A program made the translations under genes and the position numbers. Below are positions 52,762-62,692 of a DNA stretch of 64,000 bases, piece after piece. The stretch is from Paenibacillus terrigena DSM 21567 (GTDB lineage Bacteria > Bacillota > Bacilli > Paenibacillales > Paenibacillaceae), in NCBI RefSeq assembly GCF_000374845.1, contig NZ_KB895418.1:124001-188000 (forward strand), given 5' to 3'. Below the pieces are notes generated by a model. That model searched no databases. It saw only the letters and a program-made list of their open reading frames with translations, and was not told where the DNA came from. How positions within the stretch are numbered: the stretch's first letter is position 1; every line of letters starts with the position of its first letter.

Positions 52762-55402
52762 TAAAGATAAATTAAGAGTATATGAATATGCTAAGTCTTT
52801 AAATATGAGCAGCAAAGAAATTATTACGATCATGAAACGGCTCGATATCCCTGTGAACAACCATATGAGCGTGATGGAGAATGATACCGTGGGCCGTGTG
52901 GAACAATTCTTCCGGGATATTAAGGCGAATGCAGCAGCGAAACGTTCGAGCACTGACAAAGGTCAAGTGAGTGCGCCATCGAACCCGCCTGCTGCAGGAT
53001 CGCAAGTGAATACTGCGAGTACACCAGCGTCTAAGGCTAACGAAATGGCGACGGTCTCTGCGAAACCGAGCCATGTGAAGCCACAAGGACAGCGGGATGG
53101 AGGGACAGCTACACAATCCAAACCAGCTGGCCAACAGCAACAACCGAGTCGTCATCGTGATGGACAGTCAACAAACCCATCGCGTGATGGACGTGATCAA
53201 AATAAGCCTCGCCAACCTGAGAAGCAGGGGAATTTTCAAACGAATAACAATTCAAAAAATCAGGATCAGCGCAGAACAATGGGGAACCCTAACGGAACAA
53301 GCAATGGAAAAGCAAACTCCGGGCAACGACCAGGCCAAGGTAGACCAGCATTCCAAGGAAATAGTAATAATTCACAAGCTACGAGACCACAAAATCATGG
53401 GAATCAGGCACAAGCTCCCAATAAATTCAATGGAAACTCTGGCAAACAAGTGGATGAGGGAGAGGAATTCGTGTCAGTAACTAAACCAGCAACAGCACCA
53501 AAGAAAACGAAGCCTAATCAAAAGCGCTTCGATGATAACAAAGTCAGCAGCTTCAAAGGAAATCAAGGTGGCTATAATAACCGTGGAGGAAGAAACCAAC
53601 GCGGTAGAGGCCAGCAGCAAGTTCAAGAAAAACGTGAGAAGATCGACAATACACCGAAGAAAATTATTGTACGCGGCAATATGACGGTTGGGGAAACCGC
53701 TAAATTGCTTCACAAGGATGCTTCTGAAGTCATCAAAAAATTAATTTTCTTGGGTGTTATGGCTACCATTAACCAAGAGCTTGATCTGGATACGATTCAA
53801 TTGCTTGCTACAGAGTTCAAGGTCGAAGTTGAGATCAAGATCCCTGTTGAGGAAGACCGTTTTGAAAATGTAGAAGAAGTAGATGATGAAGCTGATTTGA
53901 AAACACGTCCTCCTGTCGTTACGATCATGGGTCACGTTGACCATGGTAAAACAACATTGCTTGATGCAATTCGTTCGACGAATGTAACAAGCGGTGAAGC
54001 TGGCGGAATCACGCAGCATATTGGTGCGTACCAAGTTGAAATTAACGGTAAGAAGATTACGTTCCTCGATACACCAGGTCACGAAGCGTTTACAACGATG
54101 CGTGCACGTGGTGCTGAAGTAACAGATATTACAATTATCGTAGTTGCAGCAGACGACGGTGTTATGCCACAGACGGTTGAAGCGATCAACCATGCGAAGG
54201 CAGCGAATGTACCGATTATCGTAGCGGTGAACAAAATCGATAAGCCAGGCGCAGATCCAGACAAAGTGAAACAAGAGCTTACAAATTATGAGTTGGTTCC
54301 AGAAGAGTGGGGCGGCGACACCATTTTCGTTAACTTGTCTGCGAAGCAGCGTACGAACTTGGAAGGCTTGCTCGAGATGATTCTTCTCGTAGCTGAAGTG
54401 AACGAATACAAAGCAAATCCGGATAAACGTGCTCGTGGTACGGTTATCGAGGCTGAGCTGGATAAAGGCCGCGGTCCAGTAGCTCGTATCCTTGTTCAAC
54501 ATGGTACACTACGCGTTGGGGATGCATTTGTTGCAGGGAACTGCTTCGGTCGTGTCCGTGCAATGGTGAATGACAAAGGTCGTCGCCTGAAAGAAGCAGG
54601 TCCATCAACTCCGGTTGAGATTACGGGTCTGACAGAAGTTCCACTTGCAGGCGATCCGTTCATGGGCTTTGAAGATGAGCGCAAAGCACGTGCTATTGCT
54701 GACCGTCGTGCAATTACACATCGTCAATCCGAACTTAATGCGAATACACGTGTTACGTTGGATGATCTGTTCAAGCACATCAAAGACGGCGAGATCAAAG
54801 ACCTCAACGTGATTATCAAAGGGGACGTTCAAGGTTCGGTTGAAGCATTGAAAGGTTCCTTGGCGAAGATCGAAGTTGAAGGCGTTCGTGTTAAGATCAT
54901 CCACAGCGGTGTAGGTGCGCTTACTGAATCCGATATTATTCTGGCAGCCGCTTCGAATGCAATCGTCATCGGGTTTAACGTTCGACCTGATAACCAAGCT
55001 AAGCTTACTGCAGATCAAGAGAAAGTTGATGTTCGTCTGCACCGCGTTATCTATAGCGTGATTGAAGAGATCGAACAAGCGATGAAAGGGATGCTTGATC
55101 CTGAATATCGTGAGAACGTGGTTGGTCATGCCGAAGCACGTAATATTTTCAAAATCAACAAAATGTCGATCGCAGGTTGTATGGTTACATCCGGTAAGAT
55201 CATTCGTTCGGCAGAAGTTCGCGTCATTCGCGAAGGTATTGTAATATTCGAAGGCAAAATCGATTCCTTGAAACGCTTCAAAGATGATGCTAAAGAGGTA
55301 GCGCAAGGCTACGAGTGCGGTATTACCATTGAACGCTTCAATGACATTAAAGAGGGAGATATTATCGAAGCCTTTGTCATGGAAACGGTAGAGCGTAAGT
55401 AG
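52748..55402 (+). CDS. infB: Translation initiation factor IF-2
   Basis: GTPase that brings fMet-tRNA to the 30S subunit. The 884-aa product has an N-terminal IF2-N motif ([20 protein letters not shown]), then about 220 residues of Gln/Asn/Gly/Arg/Pro-rich low-complexity linker (70-290). A second IF2-N domain ([20 protein letters not shown]) precedes the G domain ([32 protein letters not shown]) and domains II to IV. It is longer than the 716-aa B. subtilis IF-2 because of the linker. Start is TTG, overlapping ylxQ by 14 bases. Confidence 0.97.
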   Translation: MNKDNKDKLRVYEYAKSLNMSSKEIITIMKRLDIPVNNHMSVMENDTVGRVEQFFRDIKANAAAKRSSTDKGQVSAPSNPPAAGSQVNTASTPASKANEMATVSAKPSHVKPQGQRDGGTATQSKPAGQQQQPSRHRDGQSTNPSRDGRDQNKPRQPEKQGNFQTNNNSKNQDQRRTMGNPNGTSNGKANSGQRPGQGRPAFQGNSNNSQATRPQNHGNQAQAPNKFNGNSGKQVDEGEEFVSVTKPATAPKKTKPNQKRFDDNKVSSFKGNQGGYNNRGGRNQRGRGQQQVQEKREKIDNTPKKIIVRGNMTVGETAKLLHKDASEVIKKLIFLGVMATINQELDLDTIQLLATEFKVEVEIKIPVEEDRFENVEEVDDEADLKTRPPVVTIMGHVDHGKTTLLDAIRSTNVTSGEAGGITQHIGAYQVEINGKKITFLDTPGHEAFTTMRARGAEVTDITIIVVAADDGVMPQTVEAINHAKAANVPIIVAVNKIDKPGADPDKVKQELTNYELVPEEWGGDTIFVNLSAKQRTNLEGLLEMILLVAEVNEYKANPDKRARGTVIEAELDKGRGPVARILVQHGTLRVGDAFVAGNCFGRVRAMVNDKGRRLKEAGPSTPVEITGLTEVPLAGDPFMGFEDERKARAIADRRAITHRQSELNANTRVTLDDLFKHIKDGEIKDLNVIIKGDVQGSVEALKGSLAKIEVEGVRVKIIHSGVGALTESDIILAAASNAIVIGFNVRPDNQAKLTADQEKVDVRLHRVIYSVIEEIEQAMKGMLDPEYRENVVGHAEARNIFKINKMSIAGCMVTSGKIIRSAEVRVIREGIVIFEGKIDSLKRFKDDAKEVAQGYECGITIERFNDIKEGDIIEAFVMETVERK

Positions 55403-55417
55403 AGAGGTGACACACCC

Positions 55418-55765
55418 ATGGCTAAAATTCGTGTAGGACGTGTTGGCGAGCAACTGAAAAAGGAACTCAGCCAAATGATCCAATCGGAGTTGAAAGACCC
55501 CCGGATCGGTTTCGTAACCGTGACAGGGGTTGAAGTTACAAATGATTTATCGCAAGCTACAGTATACCTGAGTGTACTTGGCGATGATGAACAAAAATCA
55601 AATACGTTAAAAGCGTTGGCGAAAGCTAATGGATATCTTCGATCTGAATTAGGGAAAAGAGTCCGTCTTCGTCACACCCCGGTGTTAATCTTTAAATTCG
55701 ATTCCTCAATTGAGTACGGTAGTCGAATTGAAAAGATCCTCGGTGAAATTCAAGATGGAGAGTAA
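55418..55765 (+). CDS. rbfA: Ribosome-binding factor A
   Basis: 30S maturation factor acting on the 16S 5' region. The 115-aa product has the KH-type fold with [40 protein letters not shown] and [29 protein letters not shown] ribosome site. One-base gap to nrnA. Confidence 0.96.
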   Translation: MAKIRVGRVGEQLKKELSQMIQSELKDPRIGFVTVTGVEVTNDLSQATVYLSVLGDDEQKSNTLKALAKANGYLRSELGKRVRLRHTPVLIFKFDSSIEYGSRIEKILGEIQDGE

Positions 55766-55766
55766 A

Positions 55767-56765
55767 ATGATGAAGTTGAATTCTAACGATTCGTTGTATG
55801 CAGAAGAGCTTCAAGCTGCATACAACTTCATCAATCATCATGACGATTTTCTGGTAGTATCACATGTCCAACCGGACGGTGATGCTGCCAGTTCAACCGT
55901 CGCGATCGGTTGGTTATTGTCACAACTGGGTAAGAAATTCACGATGATCAATGAAGGGGCTATTCCAAGCCGTCTAGACTTCTTGTGGTCCGCGAATGAA
56001 ATACATAATTATACACTTGCACCACCAAACCGTACTTTTAGCACGGTTATTTGTGTAGATTGCGCAGATTTCTCAAGAACCGGTAAAGTACAGCAGCTCT
56101 TTACAGAAGATCGAGTCCTCTTGAATATTGATCATCATCCGACCAATGACAGCTTTGGTACGGTGAATTTGATCAAGGCAGATGCTGCAGCAACAGCAGA
56201 AATCCTATTCGATCTTATGAATCAATTCGGTATTGTGTGGGATGCCCAGATTGCTACGGCATTGTATACCGGGATTCTAACGGATACAGGTGGGTTCCGC
56301 TATGCGAATACAACACCTCGTGTTATGGAGATTGTATCTCTGCTTTTAACGTATGGTGTGAATGGACATCAGCTTGCCGATCATTTGCTAGAGAAGATGT
56401 CGATGGCACAAATGCTCCTCTTAACGAAAGCGTTATCCAGATTGACTTTTACCGATGGTAATCGTGTGGGCTATATTTATGTGACACCAGAAGATATGTC
56501 GGAGACGGGTGCTGTAAATGAGGATCTAGAAGGTTTGGTGAATTACCCGCGTAACATTGAAGGCGTGGATGTTGGGATTATGTTCAAGCAAGTAAGCGAT
56601 GTAGCAGTCAAAGTTAGCCTTCGTTCGAATGAGCATGTGAACGTAGCTGAAATCGCTCAATCTTTTGGCGGTGGCGGTCATGTACGTGCGGCAGGATGCA
56701 GAATCGAAGGGAATTTGAATGATGTGATAAATCAAGTTGTGGAACGAGTGAGGCAGCAATTATGA
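55767..56765 (+). CDS. nrnA: Bifunctional nanoRNase/pAp phosphatase NrnA (DHH-DHHA1)
   Basis: Degrades two-to-five base oligoRNA and dephosphorylates 3'-phosphoadenosine 5'-phosphate. The 332-aa product has DHH motifs HVQPDGDAASSTVAIGWL, DCADFSRTG and NIDHHPTND, and the C-terminal DHHA1 motif FGGGGHVRAAGCRIEG. ATG 55767 (or 55770) follows GGAGAG; earlier in-frame codons overlap rbfA. Stop overlaps truB by ATGA. Confidence 0.95.
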   Translation: MMKLNSNDSLYAEELQAAYNFINHHDDFLVVSHVQPDGDAASSTVAIGWLLSQLGKKFTMINEGAIPSRLDFLWSANEIHNYTLAPPNRTFSTVICVDCADFSRTGKVQQLFTEDRVLLNIDHHPTNDSFGTVNLIKADAAATAEILFDLMNQFGIVWDAQIATALYTGILTDTGGFRYANTTPRVMEIVSLLLTYGVNGHQLADHLLEKMSMAQMLLLTKALSRLTFTDGNRVGYIYVTPEDMSETGAVNEDLEGLVNYPRNIEGVDVGIMFKQVSDVAVKVSLRSNEHVNVAEIAQSFGGGGHVRAAGCRIEGNLNDVINQVVERVRQQL

Positions 56766-57676
56766 TAGATCTTGATGGAATTTTACCCGTATTGAAGCCG
56801 GCAGGCTGGACATCGCATGATGTCGTTGCGAAGGTGCGTGGGCTGATTCGTATGAAGCGAATTGGCCATACGGGCACCTTAGATCCTGCAGTGACAGGTG
56901 TATTGCCGTTGTGCTTAGGACGAGCTACGAGATTAGTTGAATATCTTCAAGAACTTCCTAAGGAGTATGAAGCCGTTCTCCGCCTTGGGATCGCGACAGA
57001 CACCGAAGACTTGACGGGAGAAGTTATCGAGCGTCTGGACCCGGTTGAAGTAACAGAGGAGCAGGTCCAAGAAGTCATTCAATCGTTCGTCGGTACGATT
57101 GAGCAGGTTCCGCCGATGTATTCAGCAGTAAAGGTGGATGGGAAGCGATTATACGAGCTTGCTCGTGAAGGTAAAGTCGTGGAGCGTAAATCGAGAGAGG
57201 TCACGATCTACAAGATTGAGGTGCTGCAGGTTCAGCTTCAAGGATCTGAGCCAGAAGTTCACTTCCGCGTCCTATGTTCCAAAGGTACTTATATTCGCAC
57301 GCTATGTGTCGATATAGGGAAAGCATTAGGTGTACCGGCAACAATGGCTTCGCTTGTGCGAACGATGTCTGCCAATATGACGAGAGAACATGGTCTTACG
57401 CTCGAACAAATTGCGGAATACAAACAGCAAGGTAGTCTGCAAGAGCATCTCATTCCGATGGATGTATCGGTATCCCATTTACCCGCGCACACCATTGCTG
57501 CGGATAAAGCATATCAAGCTGTTCAAGGCCAGAAATTATCCGGCATAGCGGTATCTCCGGTAGTGGATGTACCTGGATGTATTCGTTTGTACTCGCCAGA
57601 AGGACAATTTTATGGTATCTTCGAGAGAAAGCCAGATGAGACATTCATAAGACCGGTCAAAGTGTTCTTACCGTAA
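56762..57676 (+). CDS. truB: tRNA pseudouridine-55 synthase TruB
   Basis: Forms pseudouridine 55 in the T-loop of tRNAs. The 304-aa product has catalytic Asp41 in GHTGTLDPAVTGVLPLCLGR, the substrate-binding QVPPMYSAVKVDGKRLYELA, and CSKGTYIRTLCVDIGKALG. A C-terminal PUA-like extension follows. Overlaps nrnA by four bases, as often in Bacillales. Confidence 0.97.
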   Translation: MIDLDGILPVLKPAGWTSHDVVAKVRGLIRMKRIGHTGTLDPAVTGVLPLCLGRATRLVEYLQELPKEYEAVLRLGIATDTEDLTGEVIERLDPVEVTEEQVQEVIQSFVGTIEQVPPMYSAVKVDGKRLYELAREGKVVERKSREVTIYKIEVLQVQLQGSEPEVHFRVLCSKGTYIRTLCVDIGKALGVPATMASLVRTMSANMTREHGLTLEQIAEYKQQGSLQEHLIPMDVSVSHLPAHTIAADKAYQAVQGQKLSGIAVSPVVDVPGCIRLYSPEGQFYGIFERKPDETFIRPVKVFLP

Positions 57677-57729
57677 ATGGCTTGCATTGTAGCAAATTCT
57701 GATGATGAGAATTGCAGGTGTTGATTAAC

Positions 57730-58674
57730 GTGAAAAAAATTACAATATCTTATCCGCTCACACCAGAGCAAATGGAACAATTCCGTAGACCGCAAGCGAT
57801 GGCCCTTGGTTATTTCGATGGCGTTCATCTTGGACATCAACAGGTGATTGGTGGAGCCGTCGCTTATGCTAGAGCACATGGCATTCCTGCTTCGGTCATG
57901 ACATTTCACCCAAAGCCGCGTGAAGTATTGCGCAAAGAAAAGCACAGTAATTATATCACGCCGCTAAGTGAGAAGCTTGAAGTCATGGCACGCCTAGGTG
58001 TAGATCAGCTATTTGTTGTGCGTTTTGATGAGGCCTTTTCTCATATATCTCCGACAACTTTTGTTGAAGAATTCCTTACTGCACTTGAAGTCAAGCATGC
58101 TGTGGTAGGATTTGACTATGCTTTTGGCTATAAGGGCGAGGGAAATCCAGAAATGTTACGGGAGCTTGGCAAAGGTCAGATGACTGTCGATGTGATTCAG
58201 CCTTGGTTGCTATCGGGTCTGAAGGTGAGCAGTACATTAATTCGCAAGCACTTAAGTGAGGGCGAAGTGGAGGAAGCTAATAGACTCCTTGGTCGACCTT
58301 ATATCGTTCATGGAACCGTCATTGCAGGTGAAGGTCGGGGCAACACGATTGGATATCCGACGGCCAATGTTGACCCAACCGATGCGTACTTAATTCCATG
58401 CAATGGGGTATATGCTATTCAGGTCTATCTTTCTGAGAAGAAGTATGATGGCGTCATGAATATCGGAGTCAAGCCAACCTTCCATAAAGATGGGATGAAG
58501 CAGACGCTTGAAGCGCATTTGTTCGATTTCAACGAGGATATCTATGGGGAACAAATTCGTATTGAATTTATCGAATATATTCGCCCGGAGCAGCGCTTTA
58601 GCTCGGTCCAAGAATTAATCGCACAGATTCATCGTGACGCAGATGCGGCGAGAGCGATTCTAGCTTCAAAGTAG
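57730..58674 (+). CDS. ribF: Bifunctional riboflavin kinase/FAD synthetase
   Basis: Converts riboflavin to FMN and FMN to FAD. The 314-aa product has the adenylyltransferase domain (MALGYFDGVHLGHQQVIGGA, VVGFDYAFGYKGEGN, SSTLIRKHLSEGEVEEANRL) and the flavokinase domain (GRGNTIGYPTANVDPTDAYL). GTG 57730 is preferred; TTG 57721 and TTG 57712 are in frame but fit AGGTG (57716-57720) poorly. No FMN riboswitch is visible upstream. Confidence 0.95.
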   Translation: MKKITISYPLTPEQMEQFRRPQAMALGYFDGVHLGHQQVIGGAVAYARAHGIPASVMTFHPKPREVLRKEKHSNYITPLSEKLEVMARLGVDQLFVVRFDEAFSHISPTTFVEEFLTALEVKHAVVGFDYAFGYKGEGNPEMLRELGKGQMTVDVIQPWLLSGLKVSSTLIRKHLSEGEVEEANRLLGRPYIVHGTVIAGEGRGNTIGYPTANVDPTDAYLIPCNGVYAIQVYLSEKKYDGVMNIGVKPTFHKDGMKQTLEAHLFDFNEDIYGEQIRIEFIEYIRPEQRFSSVQELIAQIHRDADAARAILASK

Positions 58675-58678
58675 ACAT

Positions 58679-58707
58679 TTACATTCCTATATCGAGTGTG
58701 ATATACT
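58679..58707 (+). promoter_or_regulatory. Sigma-A promoter for rpsO
   Basis: TTACAT (58679-58684), 17-bp spacer, TATACT (58702-58707) with TG four bases before the -10 (extended -10 type). About 110 bases before rpsO. Confidence 0.75.
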
Positions 58708-58710
58708 GAA

Positions 58711-58800
58711 TAACGTTGTTGTCTAATCGGACAACATCATTAACCTTAGCTTGGTTATACGTCTCACCATCGTTGACGAGGCTAATGGCGATTATATTGA
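58711..58800 (+). ncRNA. rpsO 5' leader with stems (S15 autoregulation candidate)
   Basis: The leader contains GTTGTC-TAATCG-GACAAC (58718-58735) and a downstream AACC/GGTT stem, then a G/C-containing segment before AAGGAGGTG. S15 is known to repress its own mRNA through structured leaders in several bacteria, with unrelated folds. Autoregulation here is inferred from location and structure. Confidence 0.45.
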
Positions 58801-58814
58801 AGGAGGTGAATAGG

Positions 58815-59084
58815 ATGGCTTTAACTCAAGAACGCAAAACGCAACTGATTGAGGAACACAAAAAACATGCAACTGATACAGGTAGCCCTGAGGTGCAAGT
58901 TGCTGTCCTAACAGAAAACATTAAGAACTTGACAGACCACTTGCGTACGCATAAGAAAGATCACCACTCACGTCGCGGTCTTTTGAAAATGGTAGGTCAA
59001 CGTCGTAAACTTCTTGCTTATTTGAAAAACAAGGATGTTAGACGTTACAGTGCTTTAATCGAAAAGCTAGGACTTCGTCGCTAA
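58815..59084 (+). CDS. rpsO: 30S ribosomal protein S15
   Basis: Binds the 16S central domain. The 89-aa product has exactly the family length and signatures ([48 protein letters not shown]). ATG 58815 with AAGGAGGTGAA upstream; the frame open before it is leader RNA. Next to pnp, as in most bacteria. Confidence 0.98.
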   Translation: MALTQERKTQLIEEHKKHATDTGSPEVQVAVLTENIKNLTDHLRTHKKDHHSRRGLLKMVGQRRKLLAYLKNKDVRRYSALIEKLGLRR

Positions 59085-59097
59085 TATACGACAAACT

Positions 59098-59159
59098 GCA
59101 GCCTGGTTGTTCACCGCATGCGCTTCGATGCCGTGCGGGTGCAACCGGGTTGCTTTTTA
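59098..59159 (+). terminator. Large hairpin terminator between rpsO and pnp
   Basis: GCAGCCTGGTTG pairs with CAACCGGGTTGC (with wobbles) around an inner CCGCA/TGCGG stem, followed by TTTTTAT. It starts 14 bases after rpsO. Probably sets rpsO against pnp expression, and may be an RNase target. Confidence 0.8.
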
Positions 59160-59220
59160 TAAAAAAGGAAATAATAATAGTAATACATACAAAATGATGA
59201 AAGAAATAAGGAGGGGTTTC

Positions 59221-61323
59221 ATGTTAAAACGTGTTGAAATGCAGTTGGGCGGAAGATCGTTGATTCTTGAAACGGGTGTCCTGGCCAAGCAAGCAAATGC
59301 TGCGGTTAAAGTACAATACGGTGACACTGTCGTTCTATGTACAGTCACAGCTTCGTCCGAACCTAAAGATTTGGACTTTTTTCCGTTAACGGTCAATTAT
59401 GAAGAGCGTCTGTATGCGGTTGGTAAAATTCCAGGCGGATTCATTAAACGTGAAGGAAGACCAAGTGAAAAAGCAATTCTATCCAGTCGTCTAACGGATC
59501 GGCCGATTCGTCCGTTATTCCCAGAAGGATTCCGTAATGATGTACAAATCGTAAATCTCGTGATGAGTGTGGATCAAGATTGCTCTCCTGAGATTGCTGC
59601 GATGATCGGTACATCTGCTTCGCTCAGTATTTCTGATGTTCCATTTAACGGCCCGATTGGTGGCGTTATTGTTGGTCGTGTTGACGGTCAGTTCATCATT
59701 AACCCAACGGTAGCCGAAGAAGAGAAGAGTGATCTTCATGTCGTGGTAGCAGGCACGAAGGATGCGATCATGATGGTTGAGGCGGAAGCGAATGAAGTAG
59801 CTGAAGAAGTTATGCTTGAAGCAATCATGTTCGGACATGATGAAATCAAGAAAATCGTTGCTGTAATTAATGATTTCGTCGCGCAAGCTGGTAAAGAGAA
59901 AATGGCAGTAAAATTGCATACGGTCAATGAGACTGTCAATGCAGAAGTTCGTGCATTTGCTCAAGAACGCCTTGTGGAAGCCGTTAAAATTGCGGAGAAA
60001 CATGCGCGTCAAGATGCGATTGATGCGATTAGTGCTGAGGCAATCGCACATTTTGAAGGACAATATATTGAACAGGACGAGCTTATGGATGATGTGAAGG
60101 AAATTCTTCATGACATCGTTAAAGAAGAAGTTCGCCGTTTGATTACACATGATAAAGTAAGACCAGATGGTCGTAAATTGGAAGAAATCCGTCCAATTTC
60201 TTGTGATATCAATATTCTTCCACGTACACATGGAACAGGATTGTTCACACGTGGACAGACACAGGCATTAAGTGTATGTACACTTGGTGCATTGGGCGAT
60301 GTTCAAATTTTGGATGGTATCGGTTTAGAAGAGACCAAACGATTCATGCATCATTACAACTTCCCACCATTCAGCGTTGGGGAAGCAAGACCTCTTCGTC
60401 CTCCAGGTCGTCGTGAGATTGGTCATGGTGCCCTAGGTGAGCGTGCGTTGTCCAAAGTTATTCCTTCTGAGGTTGAATTCCCATACACGATTCGTCTTGT
60501 ATCGGAAGTTATCGAATCCAATGGTTCGACTTCGCAAGCGAGTATTTGTGCGAGTACACTTGCAATGATGGATGCTGGGGTCCCGATCAAAGCACCAGTA
60601 GCTGGTATTGCAATGGGTCTCATTAAAGATGGGGAGCATGTATCTATTCTTTCTGATATTCAAGGTATGGAAGACCACCTCGGTGATATGGACTTTAAAG
60701 TTGCAGGAACAGCTCAAGGCGTAACTGCGATTCAAATGGACATCAAAATTGATGGAATTGATCGTCAAATTCTTGCGGATGCGCTAAAACAAGCAAGAGA
60801 AGGACGTATGCATATCTTATCTAAAATGTTAGAGGTTATTGGTCAACCGAAAGAAAGCTTGTCGCCATATGCACCGAAAATTATGACGATGCATATCAAC
60901 CCAGATAAGATTCGTGATGTGATTGGTGCGGGTGGTAAGATCATCAATAAGATCATTGAAGAGACTGGCGTAAAAATTGATATTGAACAAGACGGTCGCG
61001 TATTTATCGCTTCATCCAATGCAGAAATGAACGAGAAAGCTCGTTCGATCATTGAAGGCATTGTAAGAGAAGTGGTTGTCGGCGAAATCTATCTAGGAAC
61101 GGTCAAACGGATTGAGAAGTTCGGTGCATTCGTAGAAATTCTTCCTGGCAAAGATGGCCTTGTGCACATTTCACAGCTTTCCACAGAGCGCGTTGCGAAA
61201 GTTGAGGATGTCATTGCAATTGGTGACACAATTACTGTTAAAGTCACTGAAATTGATCAACAAGGTCGTGTCAACTTGTCCCGTAAAGCCATTTTAACGG
61301 CAGAAGCTGCAGAACAAGCTTAA
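59221..61323 (+). CDS. pnp: Polynucleotide phosphorylase
   Basis: 3'-5' phosphorolytic exoribonuclease of the degradosome-like network. The 700-aa product has two RNase PH domains ([20 protein letters not shown] in the first; [20 protein letters not shown] and [20 protein letters not shown] in the second). KH ([20 protein letters not shown]) and S1 ([19 protein letters not shown]) domains follow. ATG 59221 with AGGAGGGG upstream gives the standard start [19 protein letters not shown]; open frame before it is untranslated leader. Confidence 0.97.
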   Translation: MLKRVEMQLGGRSLILETGVLAKQANAAVKVQYGDTVVLCTVTASSEPKDLDFFPLTVNYEERLYAVGKIPGGFIKREGRPSEKAILSSRLTDRPIRPLFPEGFRNDVQIVNLVMSVDQDCSPEIAAMIGTSASLSISDVPFNGPIGGVIVGRVDGQFIINPTVAEEEKSDLHVVVAGTKDAIMMVEAEANEVAEEVMLEAIMFGHDEIKKIVAVINDFVAQAGKEKMAVKLHTVNETVNAEVRAFAQERLVEAVKIAEKHARQDAIDAISAEAIAHFEGQYIEQDELMDDVKEILHDIVKEEVRRLITHDKVRPDGRKLEEIRPISCDINILPRTHGTGLFTRGQTQALSVCTLGALGDVQILDGIGLEETKRFMHHYNFPPFSVGEARPLRPPGRREIGHGALGERALSKVIPSEVEFPYTIRLVSEVIESNGSTSQASICASTLAMMDAGVPIKAPVAGIAMGLIKDGEHVSILSDIQGMEDHLGDMDFKVAGTAQGVTAIQMDIKIDGIDRQILADALKQAREGRMHILSKMLEVIGQPKESLSPYAPKIMTMHINPDKIRDVIGAGGKIINKIIEETGVKIDIEQDGRVFIASSNAEMNEKARSIIEGIVREVVVGEIYLGTVKRIEKFGAFVEILPGKDGLVHISQLSTERVAKVEDVIAIGDTITVKVTEIDQQGRVNLSRKAILTAEAAEQA

Positions 61324-61341
61324 ACAAATTTTTATAACAAC

Positions 61342-61374
61342 GAAGAGACAGAGATGATCTGTTTCTTTTTTTGT
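61342..61374 (+). terminator. Intrinsic terminator after pnp
   Basis: Stem AAGAGACAGA-GATGA-TCTGTTTCTT (one G-U) followed by TTTTTTG, about 20 bases after the pnp stop. Confidence 0.8.
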
Positions 61375-61442
61375 CTAATTGGACATATTCCCCCTTGCTA
61401 ACTCATAGATTAGGACAAATTAGTCGAGGGGACGAATTGTCG

Positions 61443-62435
61443 ATGATGCGCAAGAAACTATTTATGATCATAAGCAGCTTCATCATTTTTCTGCTACTTG
61501 CAGAATGGACGGGGTATCGGGAGACGATCGCCGTATGGAGAGGCACGCAGCCTACGACGAACGCTTTTGAATGGTTCAAAACCGACGCTTCCGATGCACT
61601 CATGAAACGGATATTGCAAGAAGCCGATCAACGTCGCGTACCACCAATAGAGCCTCGAATTGATCGAGTATGGAAGCTGATTCCCGGATATAATGGGATT
61701 GAAGTAGATGTCGAGAAGACCTATCAATTAAATCATGCATCCACCGAAGGCGATCCAATTAAGTTTGTATACAAGGAATTGACGCCAACGAAGAGTTTGG
61801 ATGACTTGCCAGCAAATCCGATGTATCGGGGTAACCCGGAGAAACCGATGGTATCGTTAATGATTAACGTTGCTTGGGGCGATGAGTTTATTGGGCCAAT
61901 GCTAGATACATTAGACGCTGAACAGGTGAAAGCGACTTTTTTCTTCGATGGGAAGTGGCTCGATTCGCATGTCGATATGGCGAAGGAGATTCAGCGGCGC
62001 GGACATCAACTCGAGAATCATGCTTATTCGCACAAGGATATGAGTAAGTTAAATGAATATGAGGCGACGCAAGAAATTGCGAAGACGCAGAAGCTGCTTA
62101 AGGAAAAGCTTGGCGTCGAGAATAAGTGGTTTGCACCGCCATCCGGTGATTTTGATGCGGAGACAGTTCGCATTGCGCACAGTCTCAAATTAAAAACCGT
62201 GTTATGGACACTGGATACGGTTGATTGGAAGAAGCCAACACCGAGTTCCGTGGTCGAGAAGATTAGCCGAAAGGTTGAAGCGGGTTCACTCATCCTAATG
62301 CATCCGACAGCATCGTCGAGTGGCGCGCTTAAAGGGATGATACGTGTCATTAAGCAACGAGGATACACGTTAGGTACGATCGATGAGATGGTATCGACCA
62401 CCAGAGTGAAGAATGCGAAGGTTGAGGGACGGTAA
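61443..62435 (+). CDS. ylxY: YlxY-type polysaccharide deacetylase homologue
   Basis: A 330-aa secreted or membrane-anchored protein with an N-terminal hydrophobic helix (about 5-21, KLFMIISSFIIFLLLAE), a linker of about 110 residues, and a NodB-type domain. The His metal site is present (ENHAYSHKDM) and motif 3 resembles PPSGDFD, but motif 1 (normally TFDDG) reads VAWGDEF, so the catalytic-base Asp appears lost. YlxY is a sporulation-associated member in Bacillus. Start could be ATG 61443, ATG 61446 or TTG 61437, all after GAGGGG. Between pnp and mlpA as in B. subtilis. Confidence 0.9.
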   Translation: MMRKKLFMIISSFIIFLLLAEWTGYRETIAVWRGTQPTTNAFEWFKTDASDALMKRILQEADQRRVPPIEPRIDRVWKLIPGYNGIEVDVEKTYQLNHASTEGDPIKFVYKELTPTKSLDDLPANPMYRGNPEKPMVSLMINVAWGDEFIGPMLDTLDAEQVKATFFFDGKWLDSHVDMAKEIQRRGHQLENHAYSHKDMSKLNEYEATQEIAKTQKLLKEKLGVENKWFAPPSGDFDAETVRIAHSLKLKTVLWTLDTVDWKKPTPSSVVEKISRKVEAGSLILMHPTASSSGALKGMIRVIKQRGYTLGTIDEMVSTTRVKNAKVEGR

Positions 62436-62539
62436 TATTTTTGGTACGATTAGAGGAGTCAGTTTTGTTCGGCAAAATTAGAAATACCAAAACATAAATG
62501 CCCGGGTTCACGTGAGATGAATTCTCTCCAGCCGCTCTT

Positions 62540-62596
62540 GTCCGCCCTTTTCTTATGATTGGATGAGAGGGGTGAAAAGGGCTCCCAAAGGCGGAC
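62540..62596 (+). other. Structured intergenic element before mlpA
   Basis: In the roughly 255-base gap between ylxY and mlpA, GTCCGC..CCTTTTC (62540-62552) can pair with GAAAAGG (62574-62580) and GCGGAC (62591-62596) in a nested stem with a bulge. No T-run follows at once. No gene or clear promoter was seen in the rest of the gap. Confidence 0.35.
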
Positions 62597-62692
62597 GTAA
62601 ACTCTTCCGAGACTTCATTCTCCCGCTTTAGGGGCTATTTATATTTTGAAATTATTCTAAGATTTTGTGACAAAACTTTGAGGAGGATATAC

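Noticed and set aside
53100-53450. Tandem repeat or CRISPR-like array in infB
   Set aside because: Low-complexity Gln/Asn coding sequence without regular repeat units or spacers; reading frame intact.
53741-54502. Minus-strand frame (253 codons) opposite the infB G domain
   Set aside because: Same reason: shadow frame with Cys/Arg/Phe/Asn-rich product and no supporting signals.
54605-55483. Long minus-strand frame (292 codons) opposite infB and rbfA
   Set aside because: Antisense shadow of conserved infB; composition unlike a real protein.
57677-57729. FMN riboswitch before ribF
   Set aside because: The gap of about 50 bases is far too short and has no RFN-type motifs.
59515-60231. Minus-strand frame (238 codons) opposite pnp
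   Set aside because: Shadow of pnp codon bias; no start signals.
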